The notes under the pieces: model-generated
Told to the model about the DNA's origin: nothing
The model's database searches: none
The model's input: the letters and a program-made list of their open reading frames with translations, nothing else
Translations under genes and position numbers: made by a program
In this document: piece by piece, positions 15,963-23,561 of the stretch
Layout of the letters: each line of letters starts with the position of its first letter
How positions within the stretch are numbered: the stretch's first letter is position 1
Origin: CAZQGO01 sp964593065
GTDB lineage: Bacteria > Oederibacteriota > JAAXVQ01
Direction: 5' to 3'
Length of the DNA: 25,968 nt
Assembly (NCBI GenBank): GCA_964593065.1
Contig: CAZQGO010000030.1
Location: 1-25,968, forward strand

Positions 15963-18500
15963 TTAGGACACCCGCGAGGTCTCTTTCTTTTTCCGGCCGC
16001 CCGCGCCGCCGGCGGCTTCCGCGGCCGGTGTGCCGGTGGCGGTCTGCCGCGCATCCTGAATGCGCATTCGATAAAAGGAGCGCCACACGAAAATCATGGA
16101 AATCAGGAAAAATATGCCCGCGCACACCAGGCTGGTCAGGCGCGGCAGGGTGATGGCCAACTCCACGGCCAAGAGCCCGAATAAGGTGGTAAACTTGATG
16201 ATCGGATTCATGGCCACGGAAGAGGTGTCCTTGAAAGGGTCGCCGACCGTGTCCCCGACCACGGTGGCCGCGTGGAGCGGCGTGCCCTTCTCCTTCAAAT
16301 CCGTTTCCACGATTTTCTTGGCGTTGTCCCAGGCTCCGCCGGCGTCGGCCATGAAGATCGCCTGGTATAACCCGAAAATGGCGATGGAGATCAGGTAGCC
16401 GATGAAGAAATTGGAGTCCAGGCAGGCAAAGGCCAGGGTCGCGGTAAACACCGCAAAAAAGATATTGAACATCCCCCGCTGCGCGTACAAGGTGCAAATT
16501 TCAACCACCCGCTTGCTGTCCGCAATGGAGGCTTTTTGCGCACCGCTGTCCAAGTTGATGTTGGCCTTGATGAACTCGACCGCGCGGTAGGCTCCCGTGG
16601 ACACGGCCTGGGTGGCGGCGCCGGTGAACCAATAGATCATGGCCCCGCCGGTAATCAGGCCCAGTAAAAACAGGGGGTTCAGGATGGAGAACATGCCCGC
16701 GGCCGCATCGAGGCGGGCCTGGGTGATCATGCCATGGCTGCCGCGGTTGGCCAGGAGCACCACGATGGAAAAAATCAGCGTGGTCGCGCCCACCACCGCC
16801 GTGCCGATCAGCACCGGCTTGGCCGTGGCCTTGAAGGTGTTGCCCGCGCCGTCGTTCTCCTCCAAATATCCCTTGGCCCGGTCGAAATTGGGTTCGAAGC
16901 CGAAGTCGCGCTTGATCTCCTGCTTGATGTTGGGCAGCGTCTCGATGGTGGACAGCTCATAGACGGACTGCGCGTTGTCCGTCACCGGGCCGTAGGAATC
17001 GACCGCGATGGTCACGGGCCCCATGCCCAGGAAGCCGAACGCCACCAGGCCGAAGGCGAACACCGAAGGAGCGACCATGAGCTCGGCCAAACCGGTGACG
17101 CTTACCAAGAAGGCGACTCCCATGAGGAACACGATGGACAGCCCCATCCAATAGGCGGAAAAATTTCCCGCCACGAACCCGGACAGAATGTCCAGCGAAG
17201 CACCGCCCTCTCGCGCCGAGGCGACGACTTCCTTGACGTGCTGCGAGTGGGTGGAAGTAAAGACCTTCACCAGTTCCGGAATGATGGCGCCCGCCAGGGT
17301 GCCGCAGGTGATGATCGTGGACAGCTTCCACCACAGCGTGCCGTCGCCCAAACCGCGGATCAGAAAGTAGGAGGTCAAGTAGGTCAGGGCCACGGAGACG
17401 AAGGAAGTCAGCCACACCAGGGAAGTCAGCGGCGCCTCGAAGTTCATATGCTCCGCCTGACGATACCGGGCGGTGGCCAGGGTCTCGTTGAGCCAGTAGG
17501 ACAGGCCGCTGGTCAGAATCATCACGATGCGCATGACGAAGATCCAAACCAGCAGCTGGATCTGCACGGTGGGATCGGCGACGCCCAGGAGAATGAAGGT
17601 AATCAGGGCCACGCCGGTGACGCCGTAGGTCTCGAACCCGTCGGCCGTGGGCCCGACCGAGTCGCCGGCGTTGTCCCCGGTGCAGTCGGCGATGACGCCC
17701 GGATTGCGCGCATCGTCCTCCTTGATGTTAAATACGATTTTCATGAGGTCCGAGCCGATGTCCGCGATCTTGGTGAAAATCCCCCCGGCGATGCGCAGGG
17801 CCGCGGCGCCCAGGGACTCCCCGATGGCGAAGCCGATGAAGCAGAAGCCGGCGAGGTTGCGGGGGACGTACAGGAGAATGCCGAGCATGATCAGCAGCTC
17901 GATGCTGATCAGCAGCATGCCGATGCTGATGCCGGCCCGGAGGGGAATGGCATAGGTCGGGAAGGGCTTGCCCTGCAGGCTGGCGAAGGCCGAACGCGAA
18001 TTGGCGAAGGTGTTGATGCGGATGCCGAACAGGGCGACAAAGAAGCTGCCGGCGATGCCGATCAGGGAGAACAGCACGATGATGGCCACATTGCCCGCGC
18101 CGACGGGCCGCAGCCAGCCGAAATAGGTGACGATGATGACCCCGATGAAGACCCACAACAGCAGGATGAATTTCAGCTGGGTGAAGAGGTAGGTTTTGCA
18201 GGTCTCGTAGATCAGCTCGGAAATTTCCCGCATGGCCCGGTGCACGGGCAGGTTCCTGAGGTTCATGAACATCCGCAGCCCGAAACCCATGCCCAGCAGG
18301 CAAACGGCCAGGCCCCAGGTCAACAGGGTATGCCCCGCCACGCCCATGAACGCCACGGATTTCAAGTCGGGCAGGACCAAATCGGCCTCGCCGGCCAGCG
18401 CCGGTGAAGCCAGCATGCCAGCGGCCAAGGTCAGTCCCAGCGTGACCGCGGCTTTGAGCCAGGGGAAGGTTCCGTGCCGTTGTGCCTGCGCGTGTTTCAT
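15963..18500 (-). CDS. hppA: Membrane-bound (ion-pumping) pyrophosphatase
   Basis: This enzyme hydrolyses pyrophosphate and pumps H+ and/or Na+ across a membrane. The 845-residue protein starts with a signal-like segment ending SPALAGEAD (about residues 15-37). It then has some 15-16 membrane helices. Active-site blocks are visible: KEDDARNPGVIADCTGDNAGD, then SYGPVTDNAQ, DAGGAWDNAKK and GDTVGDPFKDTSSVAMNP. GNTFKATAK places Lys557 where K+-independent enzymes have Lys and K+-dependent ones Ala, so a K+-independent type is inferred. It is longer than the common 660-770 residues. The ATG at 18500 has AAGGAG six bases upstream; an upstream extension of the frame overlaps the promoter. It seems monocistronic. 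Confidence 0.96.
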   Translation of the reverse strand: MKHAQAQRHGTFPWLKAAVTLGLTLAAGMLASPALAGEADLVLPDLKSVAFMGVAGHTLLTWGLAVCLLGMGFGLRMFMNLRNLPVHRAMREISELIYETCKTYLFTQLKFILLLWVFIGVIIVTYFGWLRPVGAGNVAIIVLFSLIGIAGSFFVALFGIRINTFANSRSAFASLQGKPFPTYAIPLRAGISIGMLLISIELLIMLGILLYVPRNLAGFCFIGFAIGESLGAAALRIAGGIFTKIADIGSDLMKIVFNIKEDDARNPGVIADCTGDNAGDSVGPTADGFETYGVTGVALITFILLGVADPTVQIQLLVWIFVMRIVMILTSGLSYWLNETLATARYRQAEHMNFEAPLTSLVWLTSFVSVALTYLTSYFLIRGLGDGTLWWKLSTIITCGTLAGAIIPELVKVFTSTHSQHVKEVVASAREGGASLDILSGFVAGNFSAYWMGLSIVFLMGVAFLVSVTGLAELMVAPSVFAFGLVAFGFLGMGPVTIAVDSYGPVTDNAQSVYELSTIETLPNIKQEIKRDFGFEPNFDRAKGYLEENDGAGNTFKATAKPVLIGTAVVGATTLIFSIVVLLANRGSHGMITQARLDAAAGMFSILNPLFLLGLITGGAMIYWFTGAATQAVSTGAYRAVEFIKANINLDSGAQKASIADSKRVVEICTLYAQRGMFNIFFAVFTATLAFACLDSNFFIGYLISIAIFGLYQAIFMADAGGAWDNAKKIVETDLKEKGTPLHAATVVGDTVGDPFKDTSSVAMNPIIKFTTLFGLLAVELAITLPRLTSLVCAGIFFLISMIFVWRSFYRMRIQDARQTATGTPAAEAAGGAGGRKKKETSRVS

Positions 18501-18590
18501 CCTTGTCTCCTTGGATCGTGATGATTCGGTTGCGGCGGGCTTCTTCGTGGTGGGCCGCCCGGACCGTTCCTGCGGGGAAAAACGGAGCGG

Positions 18591-18619
18591 ATTATAATCC
18601 CGTCCGGCGGGACTGTCAA
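18591..18619 (-). promoter_or_regulatory. hppA: Perfect-consensus sigma70 promoter of hppA with inverted repeat in the spacer
   Basis: Minus-strand TTGACA (18619-18614) and TATAAT (18596-18591) are exactly 17 bases apart, the full consensus. The spacer contains an inverted repeat, TCCCG-CCGGA-CGGGA (18612-18598), that could be an operator. The predicted start near 18584 leaves a leader of about 84 bases. Confidence 0.85.
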
Positions 18620-18657
18620 GGAGCAATTCAATCCCGCGGCTTGCCCGGGCGGGCGCT

Positions 18658-20142
18658 TCAGAGGATCTCGAGCCGGGGGGCCGGCGACGGCGGATGGCCG
18701 GGCGGGTTTTCGGGTTCGGCGGCGGGCAGATTCAGGATGCCGACGGTTCGGAACAGCCGTTCCTCCAGCTCCTCCCGGAGCATGGACCCTTGCAGGAAGG
18801 CGCAGAGAGAGGCATACAGACCTTCGGCCGTGACCAGGCTGAAGCGGAGTTCGCGGGCGCGGTTTACGACTTCCGCCGTGAAGGCGGCGGGCCGCTCGCG
18901 GGCGGGATCGGCCAGGCGGTAATGATTGAAAACCAGCGTGCCCTTCCAGATGCGTCCGTCCTCCTGGGCGAAGATGGCGTGCCGCACCAGATTCTGCAGA
19001 TCGCCCGGCTGCGCGGGGCCGGAGCGTCCGGCCGCGTCCAACAGGATCCGCCCGAGACGGGTCTGGACCACGAGCAGGTCCGGGCCGGACGCGTAGGGTT
19101 TGACCTTGAAATCCATCCTCCGCAGAATATCCGCCACCACCTGCCGCAGGTTCTCGCCGTGCTCGTATAACACGGCCTTGCAGCGTTGCAGCTCGCGGTG
19201 GGCGTGAAAGAACCTTTTCTGTTCGCGCTCCGCGGCCTTGATGCGCCGGGCCGCATCGTTGATTTTCTGCTCCAGCAGCTCTTCGCCCGGGATGCGGTAG
19301 GCCTCGGTCCAGGGCGGGGCGATGCTCTTGGCCGGCAGGCCCTTGGCCTCCTCCACCAGCAGGTCCAGACCCTGTTCCAGGGAGATGCGCGTCGGCGGGG
19401 GCAGGAGGTGCAGATAATCCGAAATGAAACGGATCCGCGGCTCCTCGTGCTCGGCCTCCTTCTGGCGGATGCCGAAGCAGAGCGAGGCCGCCAACGGCTT
19501 GCCGTAGCGGTTCATGGCCAGGGGGAAGCTTTGCCAGAAGAGCTCCTCGTCGGGGTTGAGTTTTCCCTCCTGCTGCAGGCGTTCCTCCAGGTAATTGAGG
19601 CTGGCGGTGGAATTCAAGTATCCGTCCCAGCCGCTGACCTGGCGGAGATATTCGTCGAACTTCACCTCGTCCTCGATCCGGAGGGTCTCGCCCCGGATTT
19701 CGGTCAGGGAAAACCCGATGGGCGACCATTTGAAATTGGACCATTCCGGTTCCATGGACCCGTCCGGAAAATAGAGATAGGAACCAAAGGCCAGGAACGG
19801 CGCCAGGATGCAATAAATTTCCCCGCCCGACAGCAGGAGGTCGGTCAACTGGGCGCGCATGCGGAGCAGGCGTTCCTTGTCGCTGCGGGACAGCTTGACC
19901 AAGCTGATGCGGTCCAGGCTCTGCAGGTTCAGGATGATGACGTCGAAATCCGCCAGGTTGGGCAGGTCCTCGAGCCAGCCGACGCAGGGCACCGAACGCG
20001 CCCGCTGGGAACCGATGACCAGCACCCGCCGGGGCCGGGAGTCCAAACGGTAAAAGTCGTGGACCATTTCCTCGACGCCCAGACCGGATTTCATCTCGGC
20101 GTTGGGGCGGGGAAAATTCTGAAAGCGAACGCGTCCCGACAT
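18658..20142 (-). CDS. Unrecognised 494-residue protein with a possible degenerate PD-(D/E)XK-like C-terminal domain
   Basis: I do not recognise this gene as a whole. Residues about 36-112 look like an alpha/beta fold, with strands RRVLVIGS, FDVIILNLQSL and GGEIYCILAP. The middle (about 125-285) has no clear motif. Residues about 286-320 are a charged, probably coiled-coil helix. Residues about 325-450 follow the layout of restriction-endonuclease-like domains: LYEHGENLRQVV, GPDLLVV (Asp355), then RILLDAAG where an E/D-x-K is expected, then GTLVFNHYRL and LVTAEGLYASL. The catalytic lysine is not seen, so an inactive nuclease-like module is inferred at best. The tail is Pro-rich. The ATG at 20142 follows GGAAAGG and lies 14 bases after argS, so it is in the LCP-argS unit. 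A longer frame to 20823 is antisense-phase noise over argS. Confidence 0.8.
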   Translation of the reverse strand: MSGRVRFQNFPRPNAEMKSGLGVEEMVHDFYRLDSRPRRVLVIGSQRARSVPCVGWLEDLPNLADFDVIILNLQSLDRISLVKLSRSDKERLLRMRAQLTDLLLSGGEIYCILAPFLAFGSYLYFPDGSMEPEWSNFKWSPIGFSLTEIRGETLRIEDEVKFDEYLRQVSGWDGYLNSTASLNYLEERLQQEGKLNPDEELFWQSFPLAMNRYGKPLAASLCFGIRQKEAEHEEPRIRFISDYLHLLPPPTRISLEQGLDLLVEEAKGLPAKSIAPPWTEAYRIPGEELLEQKINDAARRIKAAEREQKRFFHAHRELQRCKAVLYEHGENLRQVVADILRRMDFKVKPYASGPDLLVVQTRLGRILLDAAGRSGPAQPGDLQNLVRHAIFAQEDGRIWKGTLVFNHYRLADPARERPAAFTAEVVNRARELRFSLVTAEGLYASLCAFLQGSMLREELEERLFRTVGILNLPAAEPENPPGHPPSPAPRLEIL

Positions 20143-20156
20143 GTCGGACCTTTCCG

Positions 20157-21878
20157 CTACATGCTTTCCGGCGCCGCGATCCCCAGCAGCGTCAGGCCGT
20201 TGTGAAGGACGACCCGCGTGGCATCCACCAGCGCCAGACGGGCGCGCGAACGGTCGGGCGCCTCGGGATCCAAGACGCGGCAGACCGTGTAAAAGCGATG
20301 GAAGACCGTGGCCAGCTCCCGCAGGTAAAAGGTCAGGCCGTGGGGCTCCAGGGTGCGGGCGCAGACTTCCAAGGCCTCCGGGAAGGCGGCCAGGTTCCTG
20401 GTCAGCTCCAGTTCCTCCGGCGCGCGTTCGCCGTCGAAAACCGCCGCGCTCCCCGGGCCGGGCACGGCTTGTCCTTCTTCGGCCGCCTTGCGTATTATAC
20501 TGCAAATCCGCGCGTGTGCATATTGCACATAGAATACCGGGTTTTCCTCCGTGTGCCGGCGGGCCAGGTCGAGGTCGAAGTCCAGGTGCGCGTCCGTGCC
20601 GCGCATGAGGAAAAAGAACCGGGCCACGTCGCGGCCGACGTCGTCCACGAGGTCCTTCATGGTGATGAAGCGGCCCGCGCGTTTCGACATCGCCACGGGC
20701 CGGCCGTGCTCGAGCAGGTTGACCTGCTGCACGATGTGGACCTGGAAGGACTCGGGGGCATGCCCCAGGGCCTGCATGGCCGCGCGCATGCGGGCAATGT
20801 AGCCGTGATGGTCCGGTCCCCAAAGATCGATGAGCTCGGTAAAACCCCGGGCGAACTTATCTCGGTGGTAGGCAATGTCCGCCGCCAGGTAGGCGTAGGT
20901 GCCGTCGGCCTTGATGAGCACACGGTCCTTGTCGTCCCCAAAGGCCGTGGACCGGAACCAAACCGCGCCCTCCTGTTCGAAAATATAGCCGTGCGCCTTG
21001 AGATCCTGGATGGCGGCCTCCACCTTGCCCTGCTGGTGCAGACTCGATTCGTAGAACCAGGCTTCGAATTCGACGCCGAAAGCACCCAGGTCACTCCGGT
21101 GAGAGTCCACCATATCGCGAATCGCGTTCTCGCGGTGAATTTCTATCGCCTGCTCGGTTGTGGCCGTGGCCAATTCCGCCTGGTGGGCCGTGGCAGTGGC
21201 TGCAGCTATCTCCCTGACATATTCTCCGTGGTAGCCGTCCACCGGAAAACGGAAAAGCGCGGGAGAAGAATATTCTCCCCGCTGGTCCGGGAAAGCCACG
21301 ACCTCGCCCTGGCTCTCCTTCCAGCGCGCGTAGGCGCTTTCCCCCAGCAGGCGGGCCTGCCGCCCGGCGTCGTTGATGTAGTATTCCTTGAAAACCTCCG
21401 CGCCCTGGCTGCGTAAAATCCGCGCCAGGGTGTCACCCACGGCCGCAGCGCGCGCTGAAACAACATTTAAAGGCCCCGTCGGGTTGGCGGATACGTATTC
21501 CAGCAAAATTTTCCGGCCGCGGGCCCAGTCCGCGTCGCCGTACCGCTCCCCGGCGGCGCGGGCGGCGTCGACTTCCTCCAGCAGCACCCGGGCGTGCAGC
21601 TTCAGGTTGACGAAGCCGGGACCGGCGACCTCCACCCCGCTGAAAACCTCGGCGTGAGTCCTCAATTCCGCGGCCAGCAGGCCGGCAAGGTCGCGCGGAT
21701 TGCGCCGGGCGGCCTTCGCCAGCTTCAGGGCCAGGTTGGTGGCGTAATCGCCGTGCGCCGGATTGGCGGGCCGTTCGAGTTCCGCCGCCACCGCCAGGTC
21801 CGCGGGCAGCCGGTCGCCGGCCTGCAGCCCGCGCACCGCCTGGTCGAGCAGGGCTTGGAGCTTCTCTTTCAGACCCAC
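20157..21878 (-). CDS. argS: Arginyl-tRNA synthetase
   Basis: ArgRS charges tRNA-Arg. The 573-residue class I enzyme has the N-terminal Arg-S domain with RPANPAHGDYATNLALKLAK. The catalytic core contains LEYVSANPTGPL, KEYYINDAGRQ, DLWGPDHHGYIARM and MSKRAGRFITMKDLVDDVG. The DALR anticodon domain ends in LLGIAAPESM. The usual HIGH-type tetrad after PTGPL reads NVVS (138-141), so both histidines are absent, while the rest of the core is normal. The start is a GTG at 21878 with GGAG seven bases upstream, 19 bases after the LCP gene. Confidence 0.97.
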   Translation of the reverse strand: MGLKEKLQALLDQAVRGLQAGDRLPADLAVAAELERPANPAHGDYATNLALKLAKAARRNPRDLAGLLAAELRTHAEVFSGVEVAGPGFVNLKLHARVLLEEVDAARAAGERYGDADWARGRKILLEYVSANPTGPLNVVSARAAAVGDTLARILRSQGAEVFKEYYINDAGRQARLLGESAYARWKESQGEVVAFPDQRGEYSSPALFRFPVDGYHGEYVREIAAATATAHQAELATATTEQAIEIHRENAIRDMVDSHRSDLGAFGVEFEAWFYESSLHQQGKVEAAIQDLKAHGYIFEQEGAVWFRSTAFGDDKDRVLIKADGTYAYLAADIAYHRDKFARGFTELIDLWGPDHHGYIARMRAAMQALGHAPESFQVHIVQQVNLLEHGRPVAMSKRAGRFITMKDLVDDVGRDVARFFFLMRGTDAHLDFDLDLARRHTEENPVFYVQYAHARICSIIRKAAEEGQAVPGPGSAAVFDGERAPEELELTRNLAAFPEALEVCARTLEPHGLTFYLRELATVFHRFYTVCRVLDPEAPDRSRARLALVDATRVVLHNGLTLLGIAAPESM

Positions 21879-21897
21879 GGGACACTCCGTCCGAGCG

Positions 21898-23322
21898 TCA
21901 TTTGAGCCAGCTGGAATAATCCGCGCCCACGACCACGGTTACGGTGGGATAGGAGAATTTCGCCGGAACGACCTGAATGCGCGTGCCGTCGAGGTTCAGG
22001 ATCTTCGCCACTGCCCGCGCCCAGGGCAAATTCTTCGCACTGGATTTGATGATCGTGGCGCTGAAGTCGAAGCTCGGGGCATTGGTGACGTTGTCTTCCT
22101 CTATCCGTATGCGCTGGCCCCTCAGCCTCTCGGTCACCCGCCCGGCCACGCCGGAAACCCCGCAGCCGTTGAGAACGCGCACCACGGGCTGGGCGCCCGC
22201 CGGCAGCCGCACGACCGCCGCCGGTGCGGAAACGGCACGGCGCGCGGGCGCCGGGGTCGGCTCCGTCCGGCGTACGGGTTCGGCCGGCGCTGCGACCCGG
22301 ACCGCCCGGGGCGCGGCTTGCACCGCGGCCGGAGTCGCGGCGGGTGCCTGCACCCGCCGGCGCGTGGGCGGACGGCCCAATTCGGCCAACACGCGCTTGA
22401 TCTCCTGCGGGTCGGTCTGCCAGTAGGAAATTCCGTCCATATACACGCCCCGGCCGGGCAGGATGGCCTGCCGCCAGGGCAAGCCGACCACGCCCCGGAT
22501 TTCCATGGCCAAAAACAGGGTCGTGGCCAGGCTGAGATCGGACTCCACCTGCCGGAGAAAAATGAAGATCGCCCGGACGGTCCGGGGCAGATGCGTGATG
22601 CCCACCAGCTGGGTCAAGAAGGCCTTCATGAATTCCTGCTGCCGGCGAATGCGTCCGATGTCCCCGGAACTATCCTGGCGGAAGCGCACATAGTTTAAGG
22701 CCTGGCGGCCGTCCAGCAATTGATAGCCGGGCTCCAAGTCGATGTTGACGCCCCCCGCGCGGTCCACGTAATGCATGGCCTTGGGCACGTACAGGGGAAC
22801 TCCGCCCAGGGCGTCCACCAGTCTGATGAAATCGGAGTAATGGATATGCACCAGGTAGTGAACCCGCAGGCCCAGGAGGTTCTCCACCGTCGAGCGGGTC
22901 ATGGCCAGTGCGAACTCCCGGCCGTTCAAAGCGTTGCCGTAGGCGTAGACGGCATTGATTTTAATCGGCCCTCTTTTCGGCAGGGTGATCAGGGTGTCCC
23001 GGGGAATGGAAAGCATGGCCAGTCTCCGCGGCAGCGGCTGCCAGTGGAGCAGCATGATGGTGTCCGTATGCTGGGAATAATCCACATCGTCCGTGCCCAG
23101 GACGAGGAGATTGACGGATACCAGGCTCAAATATACGGCGCCGATCGCCAACAGGGCCAGGACGCCGAATCGCAACAAAGCGCGCCAGGCCGGCTGGTTC
23201 TCGTCGTAGGCCTCGGTCTGGGGGCGCTCGAGTTCCAAGGTTCCGGCGCCCGGCAACGGGTTCAGCCGCCGTCTGGAAAGGCGGCGATTCCTGGCGCTGC
23301 GAAAAATCCGTTGTGATCTCAA
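21898..23322 (-). CDS. LCP (LytR-CpsA-Psr) family envelope enzyme with LytR_C domain
   Basis: LCP enzymes transfer lipid-linked glycopolymers to the cell wall or other acceptors outside the cytoplasmic membrane. The 474-residue protein has an Arg-rich cytosolic N-terminus and one membrane helix (about 48-76). Its LCP domain (about 85-240) shows HTDTIMLL, LSIPRDTLI, GPIKINAVYAYG, LDGRQALNYVRFR and DIGRIRRQQEFM. A Pro/Ala-rich linker (about 340-385) and a LytR_C domain (VVRVLNGCGVSGVAG onward) follow. The start is a TTG at 23322 with AAGGAG seven bases upstream; no ATG fits as well. It heads a unit with argS and the 494-residue orphan. The glycopolymer is unknown. Confidence 0.92.
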   Translation of the reverse strand: MRSQRIFRSARNRRLSRRRLNPLPGAGTLELERPQTEAYDENQPAWRALLRFGVLALLAIGAVYLSLVSVNLLVLGTDDVDYSQHTDTIMLLHWQPLPRRLAMLSIPRDTLITLPKRGPIKINAVYAYGNALNGREFALAMTRSTVENLLGLRVHYLVHIHYSDFIRLVDALGGVPLYVPKAMHYVDRAGGVNIDLEPGYQLLDGRQALNYVRFRQDSSGDIGRIRRQQEFMKAFLTQLVGITHLPRTVRAIFIFLRQVESDLSLATTLFLAMEIRGVVGLPWRQAILPGRGVYMDGISYWQTDPQEIKRVLAELGRPPTRRRVQAPAATPAAVQAAPRAVRVAAPAEPVRRTEPTPAPARRAVSAPAAVVRLPAGAQPVVRVLNGCGVSGVAGRVTERLRGQRIRIEEDNVTNAPSFDFSATIIKSSAKNLPWARAVAKILNLDGTRIQVVPAKFSYPTVTVVVGADYSSWLK

Positions 23323-23399
23323 ACAGTCTTCTCCTTCGCATGTTTCCAGTCGCTGGCGCGCGTCCTTCCCCGGGACGCTCCTCACGCAAAAATTAGCCC

Positions 23400-23428
23400 A
23401 TTGTAGTACGCCGGGCGTATTTTTGCAA
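23400..23428 (-). promoter_or_regulatory. Sigma70-type promoter of the LCP-argS unit
   Basis: Minus-strand TTGCAA (23428-23423) and TACAAT (23405-23400) are 17 bases apart. The start near 23393 gives a leader of about 70 bases before the TTG codon. It lies just beyond the terminator of the protease gene. Confidence 0.75.
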
Positions 23429-23481
23429 TCATGCACCGTGGATGAATTTCAATTCCCGGGCAGGCGGGAAACGCACCGGAA

Positions 23482-23513
23482 TAAAAAAAGCGGGAGGCGT
23501 GCGGCCTCCCGCT
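23482..23513 (-). terminator. Intrinsic terminator of the HtrA-family gene
   Basis: A perfect ten-pair stem (AGCGGGAGGC with GCCTCCCGCT, five-base loop) is followed on the minus strand by a run of seven T. It sits about 50 bases after the protease stop codon and separates that gene from the LCP promoter. Confidence 0.95.
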
Positions 23514-23561
23514 AATCAATATCCCGGGGCCGTTCGGGCCCGGGTCGCCGGTTTGGGAAAG

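Noticed and set aside
16734..18407. Plus-strand 557-codon frame opposite hppA
   Set aside because: The product is a low-complexity Gly/Asp/Gln/His-rich string that mirrors the hydrophobic helices of hppA on the other strand. No motif or ribosome site supports it.
20143..20823. Long N-terminal extension of the 494-residue gene
   Set aside because: The extension lies wholly inside argS in another frame and is low-complexity Arg/Pro/Gly. A good start with a ribosome site exists at 20142.
20202..21416. Plus-strand 404-codon frame opposite argS
   Set aside because: It is an antisense shadow typical of GC-rich genes; argS is unmistakable on the minus strand.
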